From NCBI GenBank assembly GCA_031277345.1, contig JAITMO010000041.1:1-36864 (forward strand): a stretch of 36,864 bases of DNA. The letters run 5' to 3'. The translations under genes were made by a program, and so were the position numbers. The DNA comes from Candidatus Bathycorpusculum soli (GTDB lineage: Archaea; Thermoproteota; Bathyarchaeia; Bathyarchaeales; Bathycorpusculaceae). Positions 25,384 through 36,741 of the stretch are shown one piece after another. A model generated the notes under the pieces. That model did not search any database. It had not been told where the DNA came from and saw only the letters and a list, made by a program, of their open reading frames with translations. Position 1 is the stretch's first letter. Each line of letters opens with the position of its first letter.

Positions 25384-25791
25384 ATGTCAAAAATCATCCG
25401 TGTAGGTGTAACATTTCCTCCTGAATTACTCAAAGATTTTGATGAAATCATAAATACCATGGGATACGAAAGTCGAAGTAAAGCAATCCAAGATGCCGTA
25501 AGACTATTTGTTTCTGAACGCAAATGGCTAAAAGAAGAAGAAACCAACCAAACCGGTGTAATTCTAATGGTCTACGATCACGAAGTGCGCAACTTGGAAA
25601 GTGGCCTAACAGAAGCCCAACACCACCATTCAAACTTGATTTCATCAACAATGCACATCCACCTAGGCAAAAGCGACTGCCTAGAAGTTATAGCAGTAAA
25701 AGGCAAAGGCTCAGAAATAAGACACCTTAGCAACGAATTAACAACCAGAAAAGGCGTAAAAATCCTTAAAGCAACAATAGTAAATGTCTAA
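25384..25791 (+). CDS. nikR: NikR nickel-responsive repressor
   Basis: 135 residues. The N-terminal ribbon-helix-helix (VGVTFPPELLKDFDEIINTM, then SRSKAIQDAVR) binds DNA. The C-terminal ACT-like domain carries the nickel ligands H80, H91, H93 and C99, with the same spacing as H76, H87, H89 and C95 of E. coli NikR. It represses nickel uptake when nickel is bound. No nickel transporter or urease/hydrogenase gene is in the window, so its targets lie elsewhere. It is divergent from ilvC across a 294-base A+C-rich gap. Confidence 0.95.
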   Translation: MSKIIRVGVTFPPELLKDFDEIINTMGYESRSKAIQDAVRLFVSERKWLKEEETNQTGVILMVYDHEVRNLESGLTEAQHHHSNLISSTMHIHLGKSDCLEVIAVKGKGSEIRHLSNELTTRKGVKILKATIVNV

Positions 25792-25809
25792 CCACTCTAA
25801 AACCACAAT

Positions 25810-26721
25810 TTAGACTTTTACGTCAAACATCCGCTCCAAAGCAGCACGAGCTTTTTTAGCAACCACATCAGGAACCGTTACAACATGTTTCTCTTCATTT
25901 AAAGAAACATAAACCCGCTCAAGCGTAGTTAACTTCATATTAGGACAAATCGCACCCTCATACGCCAAAATAAACTCTTTGTCAGAATTTTCCTTCCTAA
26001 GACGATGTAAAATACCATCCTCAGTACCAACAATAAACCGTTTAGAACAAGACGTTTTAACAAATTGACACATTTTTGAAGTACTACCAACAAAATCAGC
26101 CACCCTACGCACCTCACCACTACACTCAGGATGAACCATAACAACCGCGTCAGGATACCGCAACTTTAAAACCAAAATATCTTCAGGCTGAAACAACAGA
26201 TGCGTAGGGCAAAAACCCCACTCCGGAATAGGAACAACCGTTTTACCCGTCTGCTCTGCAATATATTCACCCAAATTACGATCTGGACCAAACAACACCG
26301 TATCAACATCAAAAGACTCAACCACCGCAACAGCATTAGCCGAAGTACAACACACATCACTAACAGCCTTCACAGCAGCCGAACTATTAACATAAACCAC
26401 CACAGGCACACCCGGATACAGAGATCTAGCACGCTTCACTTCATCAACCGTCAACATCTGAGCCATAGGACACCTAGCACCAACACAAGGCAAAAGAACC
26501 TTCTTTGCAGGATTCAAAATAGCAGCAGACTCAGCCATAAAATCCACCGCAGAAAAAACAATCATCTCAGCATCCTGCTCACCCATAGCTTTACGACTAA
26601 GCTCAATACTATCACCAACATAATCAGCAACGTCCTGCACCTCGGGACGCTCATAATTATGCGCAAGAATTACCGCCCTCTTCTGTCTTTTCAAATCAAG
26701 GATTCTCTGCACTAAATCCAT
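25810..26721 (-). CDS. nadA: Quinolinate synthase
   Basis: 303 residues. The enzyme condenses iminoaspartate with dihydroxyacetone phosphate to quinolinate in NAD synthesis, using a [4Fe-4S] cluster. The three cluster cysteines are C84 (GARCPMA), C171 (GFCPTH) and C259 (GAICPNM), spaced as in Pyrococcus NadA. HNYERPEVQD near the N-terminus and MVHPECSGEVR (190s-200s) are substrate-binding segments. nadB and nadC are not adjacent. The gene converges on nikR with an 18-base gap and is divergent from the HAD gene. Confidence 0.95.
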   Translation of the reverse strand: MDLVQRILDLKRQKRAVILAHNYERPEVQDVADYVGDSIELSRKAMGEQDAEMIVFSAVDFMAESAAILNPAKKVLLPCVGARCPMAQMLTVDEVKRARSLYPGVPVVVYVNSSAAVKAVSDVCCTSANAVAVVESFDVDTVLFGPDRNLGEYIAEQTGKTVVPIPEWGFCPTHLLFQPEDILVLKLRYPDAVVMVHPECSGEVRRVADFVGSTSKMCQFVKTSCSKRFIVGTEDGILHRLRKENSDKEFILAYEGAICPNMKLTTLERVYVSLNEEKHVVTVPDVVAKKARAALERMFDVKV

Positions 26722-26897
26722 AAACCACGCCTTTACACTAAAATAACAAAAAACAAAAACTCACCTACAAATATAATCTTTACCCCCAACAAACACACTT
26801 TAAGAAAAACAACACACACCAACCCAACAAAACAACAAAAACAATACAAACAATATAAACACACAACAACACAAACAAGAACTAAGAGAGAAAAACA

Positions 26898-27638
26898 ATG
26901 CAGGTAAAAGCCATACTATTTGATATGTTTGACACATTAGCACTAATTGATAACAACCATGAATTCTACAACCACGCCATAAACCGCATGCACAAACACA
27001 TAATAACCAACCAAGGAATAAACAACATCACTCTCGAAACATTTCGCACAGCCTACATCAACACACGAAAAGAACTCTACACCATAGCAGACAAGAATCT
27101 CGAAGAACCACACTTTAACCAAAGAATCCAAAAAACCCTCAAAAACTTGGGTTACGACATAGACATCAAAAACTCAATAATCACAGGAGCCACAAAAGAA
27201 TTCTGTCAAGAATTCACAGATCACGTAAAAATCGACGAAAACACAAAACCCATTCTACAAAAACTATACAACAAATACAAACTTGGAATAATCTCCAACT
27301 TTGCAATTCCAGAAGGAGTATACAATCTACTAAAAACAAACAGCATAGAAAAACTATTCAGCATAGTTATAGTATCAGGTGAAGTTAACAAACGCAAACC
27401 CAGCCCAGAAATTTTTCAAATAGCTCTTAAAAAAATAGGGGTCACCGCCAAAGAAGCGGTTTTCGTTGGCGATACAGCAGATGCTGACATAGCAGGAGCC
27501 CACGCTACAGGAATGAAAGCAATATACATCAAACGACGCTTTGAACAAACACTTGAAAAATTCACACCAGACATAGTTATCGAAAAACTAACAGAACTAC
27601 CAATAGCAATTAACAACATCAATAAAGAACTAGACTAG
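26898..27638 (+). CDS. HAD-family hydrolase
   Basis: 246 residues. Motif I is FDMFDTL with the nucleophile D9. The residue two positions on, usually the acid/base Asp of phosphatases, is F11, as in the FDxFDTL and haloacid-dehalogenase-like groups. Motif II is IISNF, motif III the Lys in NKRKPSPEIF, motif IV FVGDTADADIAGA. A helical cap lies between about 20 and 110. Likely a small-molecule phosphatase; the substrate is unknown. GAGAG precedes the ATG. A 50-base gap to the phosphodiesterase gene on the same strand suggests an operon. Confidence 0.85.
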   Translation: MQVKAILFDMFDTLALIDNNHEFYNHAINRMHKHIITNQGINNITLETFRTAYINTRKELYTIADKNLEEPHFNQRIQKTLKNLGYDIDIKNSIITGATKEFCQEFTDHVKIDENTKPILQKLYNKYKLGIISNFAIPEGVYNLLKTNSIEKLFSIVIVSGEVNKRKPSPEIFQIALKKIGVTAKEAVFVGDTADADIAGAHATGMKAIYIKRRFEQTLEKFTPDIVIEKLTELPIAINNINKELD

Positions 27639-27688
27639 CAAGATACATAAACAAAAACATAATAATAATCACCAAAAAAGAGGAAAAA

Positions 27689-28174
27689 ATGTTCATTGGA
27701 CTAATTTCAGACACACACGACAATTTACCGCAAATAGAAAAAGTCGTAAACCAGCTAAATGCTACAGGCGTACAAATAGTTCTGCACGCCGGCGACTACT
27801 GTTCTCCCTTCACCATCACAAAGTTCAAAGCGCTAAACTGCAAACTCGTAGGTGTATTTGGCAACAACGACGGCGATACAGAGCAACTAAAAAAACGCTT
27901 TGATGAAACGCCAAACTGTGAAATACATGGCAGATTTGCCAAAATAGATATTGACAACTATAAAATTGCCCTGCTACATGGAGACGAGCCAGAAATACTA
28001 TTTGCATTAAGTTATAGTCAAAACTTCAACGCAATCATACATGGACACACACATAACAAAAGCATCGAACAAAAAGGAAACACGCTAATTGTTAATCCAG
28101 GAGAAGTTTGCGGATACATAACAGGCAAATCCACTTTTGCATTACTTGACACAGAAAAAACAAAGCACAAATAA
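27689..28174 (+). CDS. YfcE/MJ0936-type metallophosphoesterase
   Basis: 161 residues. The metal-binding motifs are SDTHDN (D8, H10), LHAGDY (D36), FGNNDGD, LLHGDEP and IHGHTHN, covering the complete two-metal site of this small phosphodiesterase family (MJ0936, YfcE), which hydrolyses phosphodiesters in vitro; the natural substrate is unknown. GAGG stands five bases before the ATG. The gene is probably co-transcribed with the HAD gene upstream. It converges on the 23S rRNA gene. Confidence 0.9.
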   Translation: MFIGLISDTHDNLPQIEKVVNQLNATGVQIVLHAGDYCSPFTITKFKALNCKLVGVFGNNDGDTEQLKKRFDETPNCEIHGRFAKIDIDNYKIALLHGDEPEILFALSYSQNFNAIIHGHTHNKSIEQKGNTLIVNPGEVCGYITGKSTFALLDTEKTKHK

Positions 28175-28203
28175 TAGAAATCTAGACAAAAAACTTGTTA
28201 TTT

Positions 28204-28211
28204 AAAAAAAA
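28204..28211 (-). terminator. T8 tract ending the 23S rRNA transcript
   Basis: On the minus strand, about 100 bases past the mature 23S end, there is a run of eight T; a second T6 run follows shortly after. Both fit an archaeal terminator for the rRNA transcript. A short ACAAC/GTTGT hairpin lies between it and the processing helix. Confidence 0.45.
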
Positions 28212-28263
28212 TTTGTGACAGTAAAACCATACATAGGTCAACACGACAACACTTTATAACGTT

Positions 28264-28313
28264 GTGGAGATCAGTTTAGGCCTCACGCAAATATCGCTCA
28301 AACACTACCATTG
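28264..28313 (-). other. 3' strand of the 23S processing helix
   Basis: This trailer pairs with the leader at 31333-31383: 14 perfect pairs next to the mature RNA, then further short matches (CAC/GTG, TAGG/CCTA, and GTGGAG/CTCCAC, the last at 28264-28269 with 31378-31383). It is the typical archaeal pre-rRNA stem. A bulge-helix-bulge is plausible in the middle, but I could not fix its register. Confidence 0.7.
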
Positions 28314-31332
<3,019 letters not shown>

Positions 31333-31728
31333 CAATGGTAGTGTTTGTTTGGCGTTTGGTGAAAACCTAATTGTTTTCTCCACATATACTACATATTATT
31401 TTGTTGTGTTGCGCGTCGTTGACCTATGCATGGTGTCATTGTGAGCGTACACATGTTCGACTTATGTGGGCTCTTGTCACACCCTTCACTCCACATATAC
31501 ATTATACGGGAGTTGCATCTATTAATTCACAATTTATGGCCTACCCATAATTGCTGAATTGCATTAGAAGCGAATATCAGTAATATAAGGATATCGTTTA
31601 AGATTTACAGTTTCTTGGCAAAAATTTTATGCCCATTAAAGCATCAAAACTATAACGAAAAAAAATACTTCACCACAAACAGTGAAAAACTACTCCGCTA
31701 ACTCTAAAAGAAATAAAAATTTGATTTT
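31333..31728 (-). other. 23S rRNA leader and promoter region
   Basis: 396 bases between the 23S rRNA and the glyA stop hold no tRNA, 16S or protein gene that I can see. The part next to the rRNA (31333-31383) is the 5' strand of the processing helix. The 12-mer CTCCACATATAC (plus strand) occurs twice, at 31378-31389 and 31489-31500; on the RNA side it includes the GUGGAG that pairs with the trailer. A TATA-like TAATATAAGG (plus strand, 31581-31590) could direct rRNA transcription; a second AT-rich candidate lies near 31493-31510. The glyA end carries T-rich tracts. Confidence 0.55.
31699..31722 (-). terminator. T-rich tract after glyA
   Basis: Just past the glyA stop the minus strand has several short T runs (up to five). 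This may end glyA transcription before the rRNA promoter. Confidence 0.3.
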
Positions 31729-33063
31729 TTATGTTTTAGCATATTTCAAGGCTTCTTCAACGCTTTGGAAGCCATATTTTACTTGACTAAAACCTTTTTT
31801 CAGAGCAATAACATCTACTTTAACTTGTTCAGGCGTACGTTTACCTTTAATTATATCCATCATTAAATCACAGAGATACTTAACATCACTTTCTTTCATA
31901 CCGTGGCGTGTTACAGCATGAAAACCAACACGTAAACCAGCAGGGTTTTCTTTGTCACTTTGGTCATCATACGGCAACAAGTTTTTGTTAAGGATAATGT
32001 TTGCGTCTTCTATTTCTTGAGCGATTTTATTACCACCACCAAAAGCTCTAATGTCAAGCGCGATTTGGTGTGATTCTGTGAAACCTTTGTGCTCTGCGAC
32101 TACTTTTATGCCGTTCTCATACAAGTATTGACCCGCGGCTTGAGCATTTTTGACGATTTGTGCAGACAATTCTTTACCGAAAATTTTCATTTCAAGACAA
32201 GCGATACCCAATGCAGGTAATCTTCCAAGGTGCGTACTTGAAGCTGTTAGAGGAAATACGGCGTGCTGTATTTTTCGTACAGCTTTTTCTTTAGCTACCG
32301 TATCAGGTATACCCATAATTACTCCACCTTGTGGCCCGGGGAATGTTTTGTGTGTGGATGCTGTTATAAAATCTGCACCTTCACGCAGTGGATCTTGGAA
32401 TTGTCCACCGGCAATTAGCCCTAGTACATGAGCTGCGTCATAGGCTATATATGCACCTACTTCATCGCAGACATCTCTAAGTTCTTTTATTGGATGTGGA
32501 AATAGAAATAAACTGCCACCAAAAGTGACGATCCCAGGTTTTGTTGCACGGATAACTTTGGCTGATTTGTCAGGGTCAATATTAAATTCTTTAATATCAT
32601 AGACATGGTTGGCATTTTGTAATCCTAGAATGCCTCCAGCTAGTCCGGTGTAATCATGACTTATGTGGGCACCACAGCTTAGCGGAGTTACAACCATTTT
32701 ATTATTTTTTGACGCAGATGTCAATCCTTTAAATGTTGCTGTGTTTGCATGAGTACCTGAAATTAATCGAATGTCTGCCCAAGTGGTGTTAAACAAGCTT
32801 TTTATGGCGTCGGTTGCATGATTTTCGATTTTGCTACTATATTTTTGTCCTTGGTAAAAGCGTTTGTTTGCGTGCCCTTGTTGATCGTTATCTCCTTCAG
32901 CGTATCTGGTGGCGAGATCATGAGACATGTCGAGCATTTGACAAACGGCGGGTGACTTAACACCTTCACTTGCAATCATGTTTATGCATTCATTGCTACG
33001 ATATTGTTCATGTTTTTTTGCTGTTTCTATTAAGTCTATGATTATATTAGACAGGTTGTTCAT
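31729..33063 (-). CDS. glyA: Serine hydroxymethyltransferase
   Basis: 444 residues, archaeal SHMT length. It interconverts serine and glycine with transfer of a one-carbon unit to a pterin. The PLP lysine is K239 in TASTHKTFPGPQGG. D209 and H212 in AYDAAHVLG contact the cofactor, and the early RYAEGDND and NKRFYQGQKY segments are substrate-site elements. The ATG follows GTGAG about ten bases upstream. The gene is divergent from the iron operon and reads towards the 23S rRNA on the same strand. No folate gene is adjacent. Confidence 0.95.
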   Translation of the reverse strand: MNNLSNIIIDLIETAKKHEQYRSNECINMIASEGVKSPAVCQMLDMSHDLATRYAEGDNDQQGHANKRFYQGQKYSSKIENHATDAIKSLFNTTWADIRLISGTHANTATFKGLTSASKNNKMVVTPLSCGAHISHDYTGLAGGILGLQNANHVYDIKEFNIDPDKSAKVIRATKPGIVTFGGSLFLFPHPIKELRDVCDEVGAYIAYDAAHVLGLIAGGQFQDPLREGADFITASTHKTFPGPQGGVIMGIPDTVAKEKAVRKIQHAVFPLTASSTHLGRLPALGIACLEMKIFGKELSAQIVKNAQAAGQYLYENGIKVVAEHKGFTESHQIALDIRAFGGGNKIAQEIEDANIILNKNLLPYDDQSDKENPAGLRVGFHAVTRHGMKESDVKYLCDLMMDIIKGKRTPEQVKVDVIALKKGFSQVKYGFQSVEEALKYAKT

Positions 33064-33175
33064 TGTCTGGTTCTCACACTAACAACAAGGATTAGAGTTG
33101 GCAGTATTTAGCCGTTACTGGCGCATGTGTTTGAAAGTTCTGTGCGTAATGTTTTTTGTTGTTTAACACACTATT

Positions 33176-33193
33176 TTTTAGGTTTACCTAAAA
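33176..33193. promoter_or_regulatory. Iron-box operator 1 (TTTTAG-N6-CTAAAA)
   Basis: The palindrome TTTTAG GTTTAC CTAAAA belongs to a perfect inverted repeat with nine-base arms (33175-33183 and 33186-33194). It resembles the DtxR/IdeR consensus, which also has TTAGG...CCTAA halves, and sits just upstream of the TATA element of the DtxR-FeoA gene. Confidence 0.7.
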
Positions 33194-33194
33194 A

Positions 33195-33202
33195 TTTATA
33201 TG
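33195..33202 (+). promoter_or_regulatory. TATA element of the iron operon
   Basis: TTTATATG lies between the two operators. The expected transcription start, about 26 bases on, falls inside operator 2, so bound repressor would cover both the core promoter and the start site. Confidence 0.5.
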
Positions 33203-33216
33203 TTGTTTTACACATA

Positions 33217-33234
33217 TTTTAGACATACCTAAAA
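33217..33234. promoter_or_regulatory. Iron-box operator 2 (TTTTAG-N6-CTAAAA)
   Basis: TTTTAG ACATAC CTAAAA repeats the half-sites and spacing of operator 1, with centres 41 bases apart (about four helical turns, same face). It ends 13 bases before the TTG start of the regulator gene. Confidence 0.65.
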
Positions 33235-33247
33235 ACAGGGTGATATA

Positions 33248-33967
33248 TTGCAAAGGTCAACTCAGGATTACTTGAAAGTCATGTACAGCCTATCCAAAAA
33301 TGCAGAAATGGTAAGCAACGCAAACATTTCTCAAAAACTCGATGTTTCTCCCGCCAGTGTAACAGAAATGCTAAAAAAATTAGCTGATGAAGGTTACATA
33401 AAATATTCCCCCTACCAAGGTAGCGTACTTACCGAAAAAGGCTTAAAAGAAGCACAAAGAGTAACACGAAAACATCGCCTACTTGAAAGTTTTCTATCAA
33501 ATGTGTTACGCATAGGAAACGATAAAGTACATCAGGAAGCCTGCCAAATGGAACATGCACTCTCAGATGAGGCTGAAGAATCTCTATGCCGATTCTTAAA
33601 ACACCCAGACACATGCCCTGACGACGGCAAAACAATACCTGCATGTGACTTACCTTTTTGCAATTGTGAAGAATGCATCCAACTACACCAGAAAGGCTTA
33701 GAACAAGTCGGAAAACGTGACAAAAATCTCATCTCAATACGAGATTTAAAAAATGGTACATTTGGCAAAGTTAGCTTCATCCGAGGTGAACACAAGGTTC
33801 TTCAACGTCTTTTAGACATGGGACTTACACCTGGAACAAAAATTCAAATTATCAAAGTAGCACCAATGACTGGACCAGTTAAAATTGCTGTTAGAGGCTC
33901 AAAACTGGCCTTAGGACAAGACATAGCTTGCAACGTATTTGTTGAAGTAGAAGAACACACAAAATAA
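33248..33967 (+). CDS. DtxR-family iron regulator fused to FeoA domain
   Basis: 239 residues. The N-terminal winged helix (about 1-65) is followed by a metal-binding dimerisation domain with H76, E80, H95, C99, E102 and H103, in the same spacing as DtxR H79, E83, H98, C102, E105 and H106. D7 matches MntR D8, but the Cys argues for iron. HPDTCPDDGKTIP and a Cys cluster (C133, C138, C140, C143) follow, then an SH3-like FeoA domain (about 160-235). The TTG start has GGGTGA just upstream. feoB follows after 15 bases. Two matching palindromes lie before the gene, so autoregulation by iron is likely. Confidence 0.9.
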   Translation: MQRSTQDYLKVMYSLSKNAEMVSNANISQKLDVSPASVTEMLKKLADEGYIKYSPYQGSVLTEKGLKEAQRVTRKHRLLESFLSNVLRIGNDKVHQEACQMEHALSDEAEESLCRFLKHPDTCPDDGKTIPACDLPFCNCEECIQLHQKGLEQVGKRDKNLISIRDLKNGTFGKVSFIRGEHKVLQRLLDMGLTPGTKIQIIKVAPMTGPVKIAVRGSKLALGQDIACNVFVEVEEHTK

Positions 33968-33982
33968 CAGGAAAAAAACAGA

Positions 33983-35965
33983 ATGACAAATGTAACTACT
34001 GACGTAAAAAACAAAACAACCTCACTTAAAGGGAAGAATACTCCACTTACATTTGCTCTTGCAGGAAACGCAAACGTAGGAAAAAGTGTAATTTTTAATC
34101 AGCTAACTGGATCAAATCAAATAATTGGAAATTGGCCAGGAAAAACTGTTGAACGAGCAGAAGGCACATTAAGCTTTGAAGGGCACGAAATTAAAATTAT
34201 CGACTTACCAGGCATCTATTCATTTTCAACGTTTTCTATGGAAGAACTCGTATCACGAGATTATGTTGCTTTAGAAAAACCAGACGCAGTTATTAACGTA
34301 GTTGATGCTTCAGTTTTGGAGCGAAACCTGTTTTTTACGTTACAACTTTTAGAAATGAATACACCACTTGTTCTAGTATTAAATCAGGTAGATGTTGCAA
34401 AAAATAAAGGAATTCTTATTGACAAAGACCATTTGTCCACAATATTAGGGACCCCAGTAGTTTTTACTACCGCTACTCGCGGTGAAGGTATCTATGAGGC
34501 TATAAAGGAAGCAGTAAAAGTTGCAACAAGCAAACCTAAATATACACCCATAAAATATCGAAAAGATCTTGAAGAACAAATTCAAAAACTACAACAACTC
34601 ATTGAAAAAGAGCAAATTGACTTGAAGTATCCATCTCGTTGGGTAGCTATCAAGTTACTTGAAGGCGATACTGAAATTACAAAGCTTGTCATTGAAAAAT
34701 CAAAAACCGTTATATTACAAGCAAAACTTGTGATTGCTGAATTTGAAAAAAACTGTCAAGAAAAATGTTTTTCTATAATTGCTTCTGCACGGTATGCACT
34801 TGCTAACTCTATTGTAGCATCATCTCTTCAACAAGATGAGGTTTGGCATCCATTAACGGATAAAATAGAATGGTTTACTACACACCGCATATTTGGATAC
34901 GTAACAGCTTTTGGCGTGATTGGTGGGTTGCTGCTTTGGACGTTTGTGGTAGGCAACACGTTATCTGGTTTAATTTCACAGGGTCTAAGCTTAATCAACC
35001 CTATTGATCCTGAATTATCTATGTCTGCACCAATCTTGAGCATTATTTTTAATGGTTTTTGGGGTGGACTTGATGCAGGTTTAACATTGATAATCCCCTT
35101 TGTTATACCATTCTATCTGTTATTAGCACTAATTGAAGACTCGGGGTTGTTGACTCGTGTTGCCTTCATGATGGATAGTGCAATGCATAGAATTGGGTTA
35201 CATGGTAAAGCGTTAATTCCAATAATTCTTGGTTACGGTTGTAGTGTTCCAGCTATTCATAGCTGTAAAATTATGGAGACTCGTCGAGAGCGTCTTCTTG
35301 CAGCTTTTGCTATAACGTTTGCCCCTTGTTCGGCTCGAACTATTGTTCTCTTTGGCATGGTGGGGTTGTTTGTAGGTGTACACTGGGCATTACTTTTGTA
35401 TGTTGTTAACATCTGCATAATTTTTGCTATGGGTAAAATTGCTATGAAAGCGGTTCCAGGAAAAACTACGGGGTTAATCATGGAGATGAGTAGTTTTAAA
35501 CGACCTTCCATAAAAGTTGTTTTAAAACAGACGTGGACTCGTACGAAATCCATAATTTATGTGGTTTTTCCAATATACATCATTGGCAGTGCACTTATCC
35601 AAATACTATACGTCTATGATATACTTACACCAATAAGTAATGCATTCTCGCCACTCACAGTTCTATGGTTAGGGTTACCAGCATTCGCAGGTGTACTACT
35701 ATTGCTTGGCACAATCCGTAAAGAGTTAATTATCGTTGGTGCAACGGCAATGCTTGGCACATCAAATCTGCTTGTAGGCTTCACTCCAATACAATTAGTA
35801 ATTATAGCCCTAGTAGCCATGCTCTACATTCCATGCGTCTCAACAATAGCCATACTTGCCAAAGAATTCAGCTGGAAAACAGCCATAATAATCTCACTGG
35901 CAAACATCAGTACCGCCTTAATAGTTGGTGGCCTAACTTTCCAACTCCTAAACCTTTTTGTTTAG
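33983..35965 (+). CDS. feoB: FeoB ferrous iron transporter
   Basis: 660 residues, inner-membrane Fe(II) uptake protein. The GTPase domain has G1 GNANVGKS (28-35), G3 DLPG (74-77) and G4 NQVD (134-137; the FeoB family more often has NMxD). A helical spacer runs to about 280, then come two membrane gate domains with GYGCSVPAI and PCSARTIVLFGMV, and KELIIVGA near the end. Hydrophobic segments are as expected for FeoB. It is co-transcribed with the DtxR-FeoA gene, whose FeoA domain may replace a separate FeoA. AGGA precedes the ATG. Confidence 0.96.
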   Translation: MTNVTTDVKNKTTSLKGKNTPLTFALAGNANVGKSVIFNQLTGSNQIIGNWPGKTVERAEGTLSFEGHEIKIIDLPGIYSFSTFSMEELVSRDYVALEKPDAVINVVDASVLERNLFFTLQLLEMNTPLVLVLNQVDVAKNKGILIDKDHLSTILGTPVVFTTATRGEGIYEAIKEAVKVATSKPKYTPIKYRKDLEEQIQKLQQLIEKEQIDLKYPSRWVAIKLLEGDTEITKLVIEKSKTVILQAKLVIAEFEKNCQEKCFSIIASARYALANSIVASSLQQDEVWHPLTDKIEWFTTHRIFGYVTAFGVIGGLLLWTFVVGNTLSGLISQGLSLINPIDPELSMSAPILSIIFNGFWGGLDAGLTLIIPFVIPFYLLLALIEDSGLLTRVAFMMDSAMHRIGLHGKALIPIILGYGCSVPAIHSCKIMETRRERLLAAFAITFAPCSARTIVLFGMVGLFVGVHWALLLYVVNICIIFAMGKIAMKAVPGKTTGLIMEMSSFKRPSIKVVLKQTWTRTKSIIYVVFPIYIIGSALIQILYVYDILTPISNAFSPLTVLWLGLPAFAGVLLLLGTIRKELIIVGATAMLGTSNLLVGFTPIQLVIIALVAMLYIPCVSTIAILAKEFSWKTAIIISLANISTALIVGGLTFQLLNLFV

Positions 35966-35976
35966 AAACAAAACAA

Positions 35977-35984
35977 TTTTTTTT
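35977..35984 (+). terminator. T8 tract after feoB
   Basis: Eight T start 12 bases past the feoB stop, in an AT-rich context. It is a plausible archaeal terminator of the iron operon. Confidence 0.4.
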
Positions 35985-36018
35985 GAGTAATAAAAGAGCA
36001 CAACATAAAAAGTTATTT

Positions 36019-36621
36019 TCATTCTTCATGTTTTTGGTTTTTAGGAATAGCCCAGTAGTCAATTGTTGATCCTTTCACCCATTTGCCTCCTATGCTTTTT
36101 ACGGTATCGTTGATATCGTCCCATTCGGTTTTTAAGAATTGTATTGGTTTAACAATGACGTAGTCGCCTTCTGATGTGAATTTTAGTACTTTACGTTGTT
36201 CTTTAGTGAATTCGTCTTCAAAACCACAGGTGTCTACATTTGGTTCATGTTTAGATTCTAAGGTTTTAACTCCTATTTTTGGATCATTCAAAGAAGAACT
36301 ACTTGGTGTTGTTAAGGTTTGAATTAATGTTTTTTGTGGTGTTGGCTGTGCTTGCGTTACGTTTCTTTGTGTGAAATCTACTGGTGGTATTGGTGTTTGT
36401 TTGTGAGGCAATATTTTGTGTGTATAGTCTGGAATTGGCGTACCTTCAGGGATATTTTCAAATGTGTCACTTCTAATTATTGCAGTTAATTGTTTGGTAA
36501 ATGTGTTGTATTTTATGTTAACTAGTTCGGTGTCTGTTGGAAGATTGAGTTGTTGTGTTTTGTTACCTTGAAGAGTACGAATTAGCTCTTCAGGTGTAAG
36601 CTTCAGTATTTTTTGTTTCAT
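36019..36621 (-). CDS. Hypothetical protein with small C-terminal domain
   Basis: About 200 residues. The first ~60 (LKLTPEELIRTLQGNKTQQL and onward) look folded. A Pro/Thr/Gln/Ser-rich linker (about 65-125) leads to a C-terminal unit with VIVKPIQFLKTEWDDI, TVKSIGGKWVKG and YWAIPK. The pattern Lys/Leu, helix, GG-x-W/Y-V, aromatic-x-IPK resembles a short domain I recall in hypothetical proteins of Bathyarchaeia and Thaumarchaeota, but I cannot name it. The frame extends to GTG 36636; ATG 36621 has GAGG nine bases upstream and is preferred. It converges on feoB. Function unknown; nucleic-acid binding is only a guess. Confidence 0.6.
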   Translation of the reverse strand: MKQKILKLTPEELIRTLQGNKTQQLNLPTDTELVNIKYNTFTKQLTAIIRSDTFENIPEGTPIPDYTHKILPHKQTPIPPVDFTQRNVTQAQPTPQKTLIQTLTTPSSSSLNDPKIGVKTLESKHEPNVDTCGFEDEFTKEQRKVLKFTSEGDYVIVKPIQFLKTEWDDINDTVKSIGGKWVKGSTIDYWAIPKNQKHEE

Positions 36622-36741
36622 TGGGTTTTTCCTCACTTTTGTTTACGTCTTAGAGTTTAAAAAGTGTTTTTGATTTCGCCTCGTCTTGTTCTATCCAATA
36701 AATGGGTTACACTTTCTATATAGCTATAGAGTTGGAGTTTG

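Noticed and set aside
31333-31728. A tRNA or 16S remnant expected upstream of 23S
   Set aside because: No T-loop signature, cloverleaf or conserved 16S 3' end could be found on either strand.
36715-36732. TCTATA...TATAGA inverted repeat before the transposase start as an operator
   Set aside because: Short and AT-rich with an asymmetric centre; more simply explained by a TATA element or element-end sequence.
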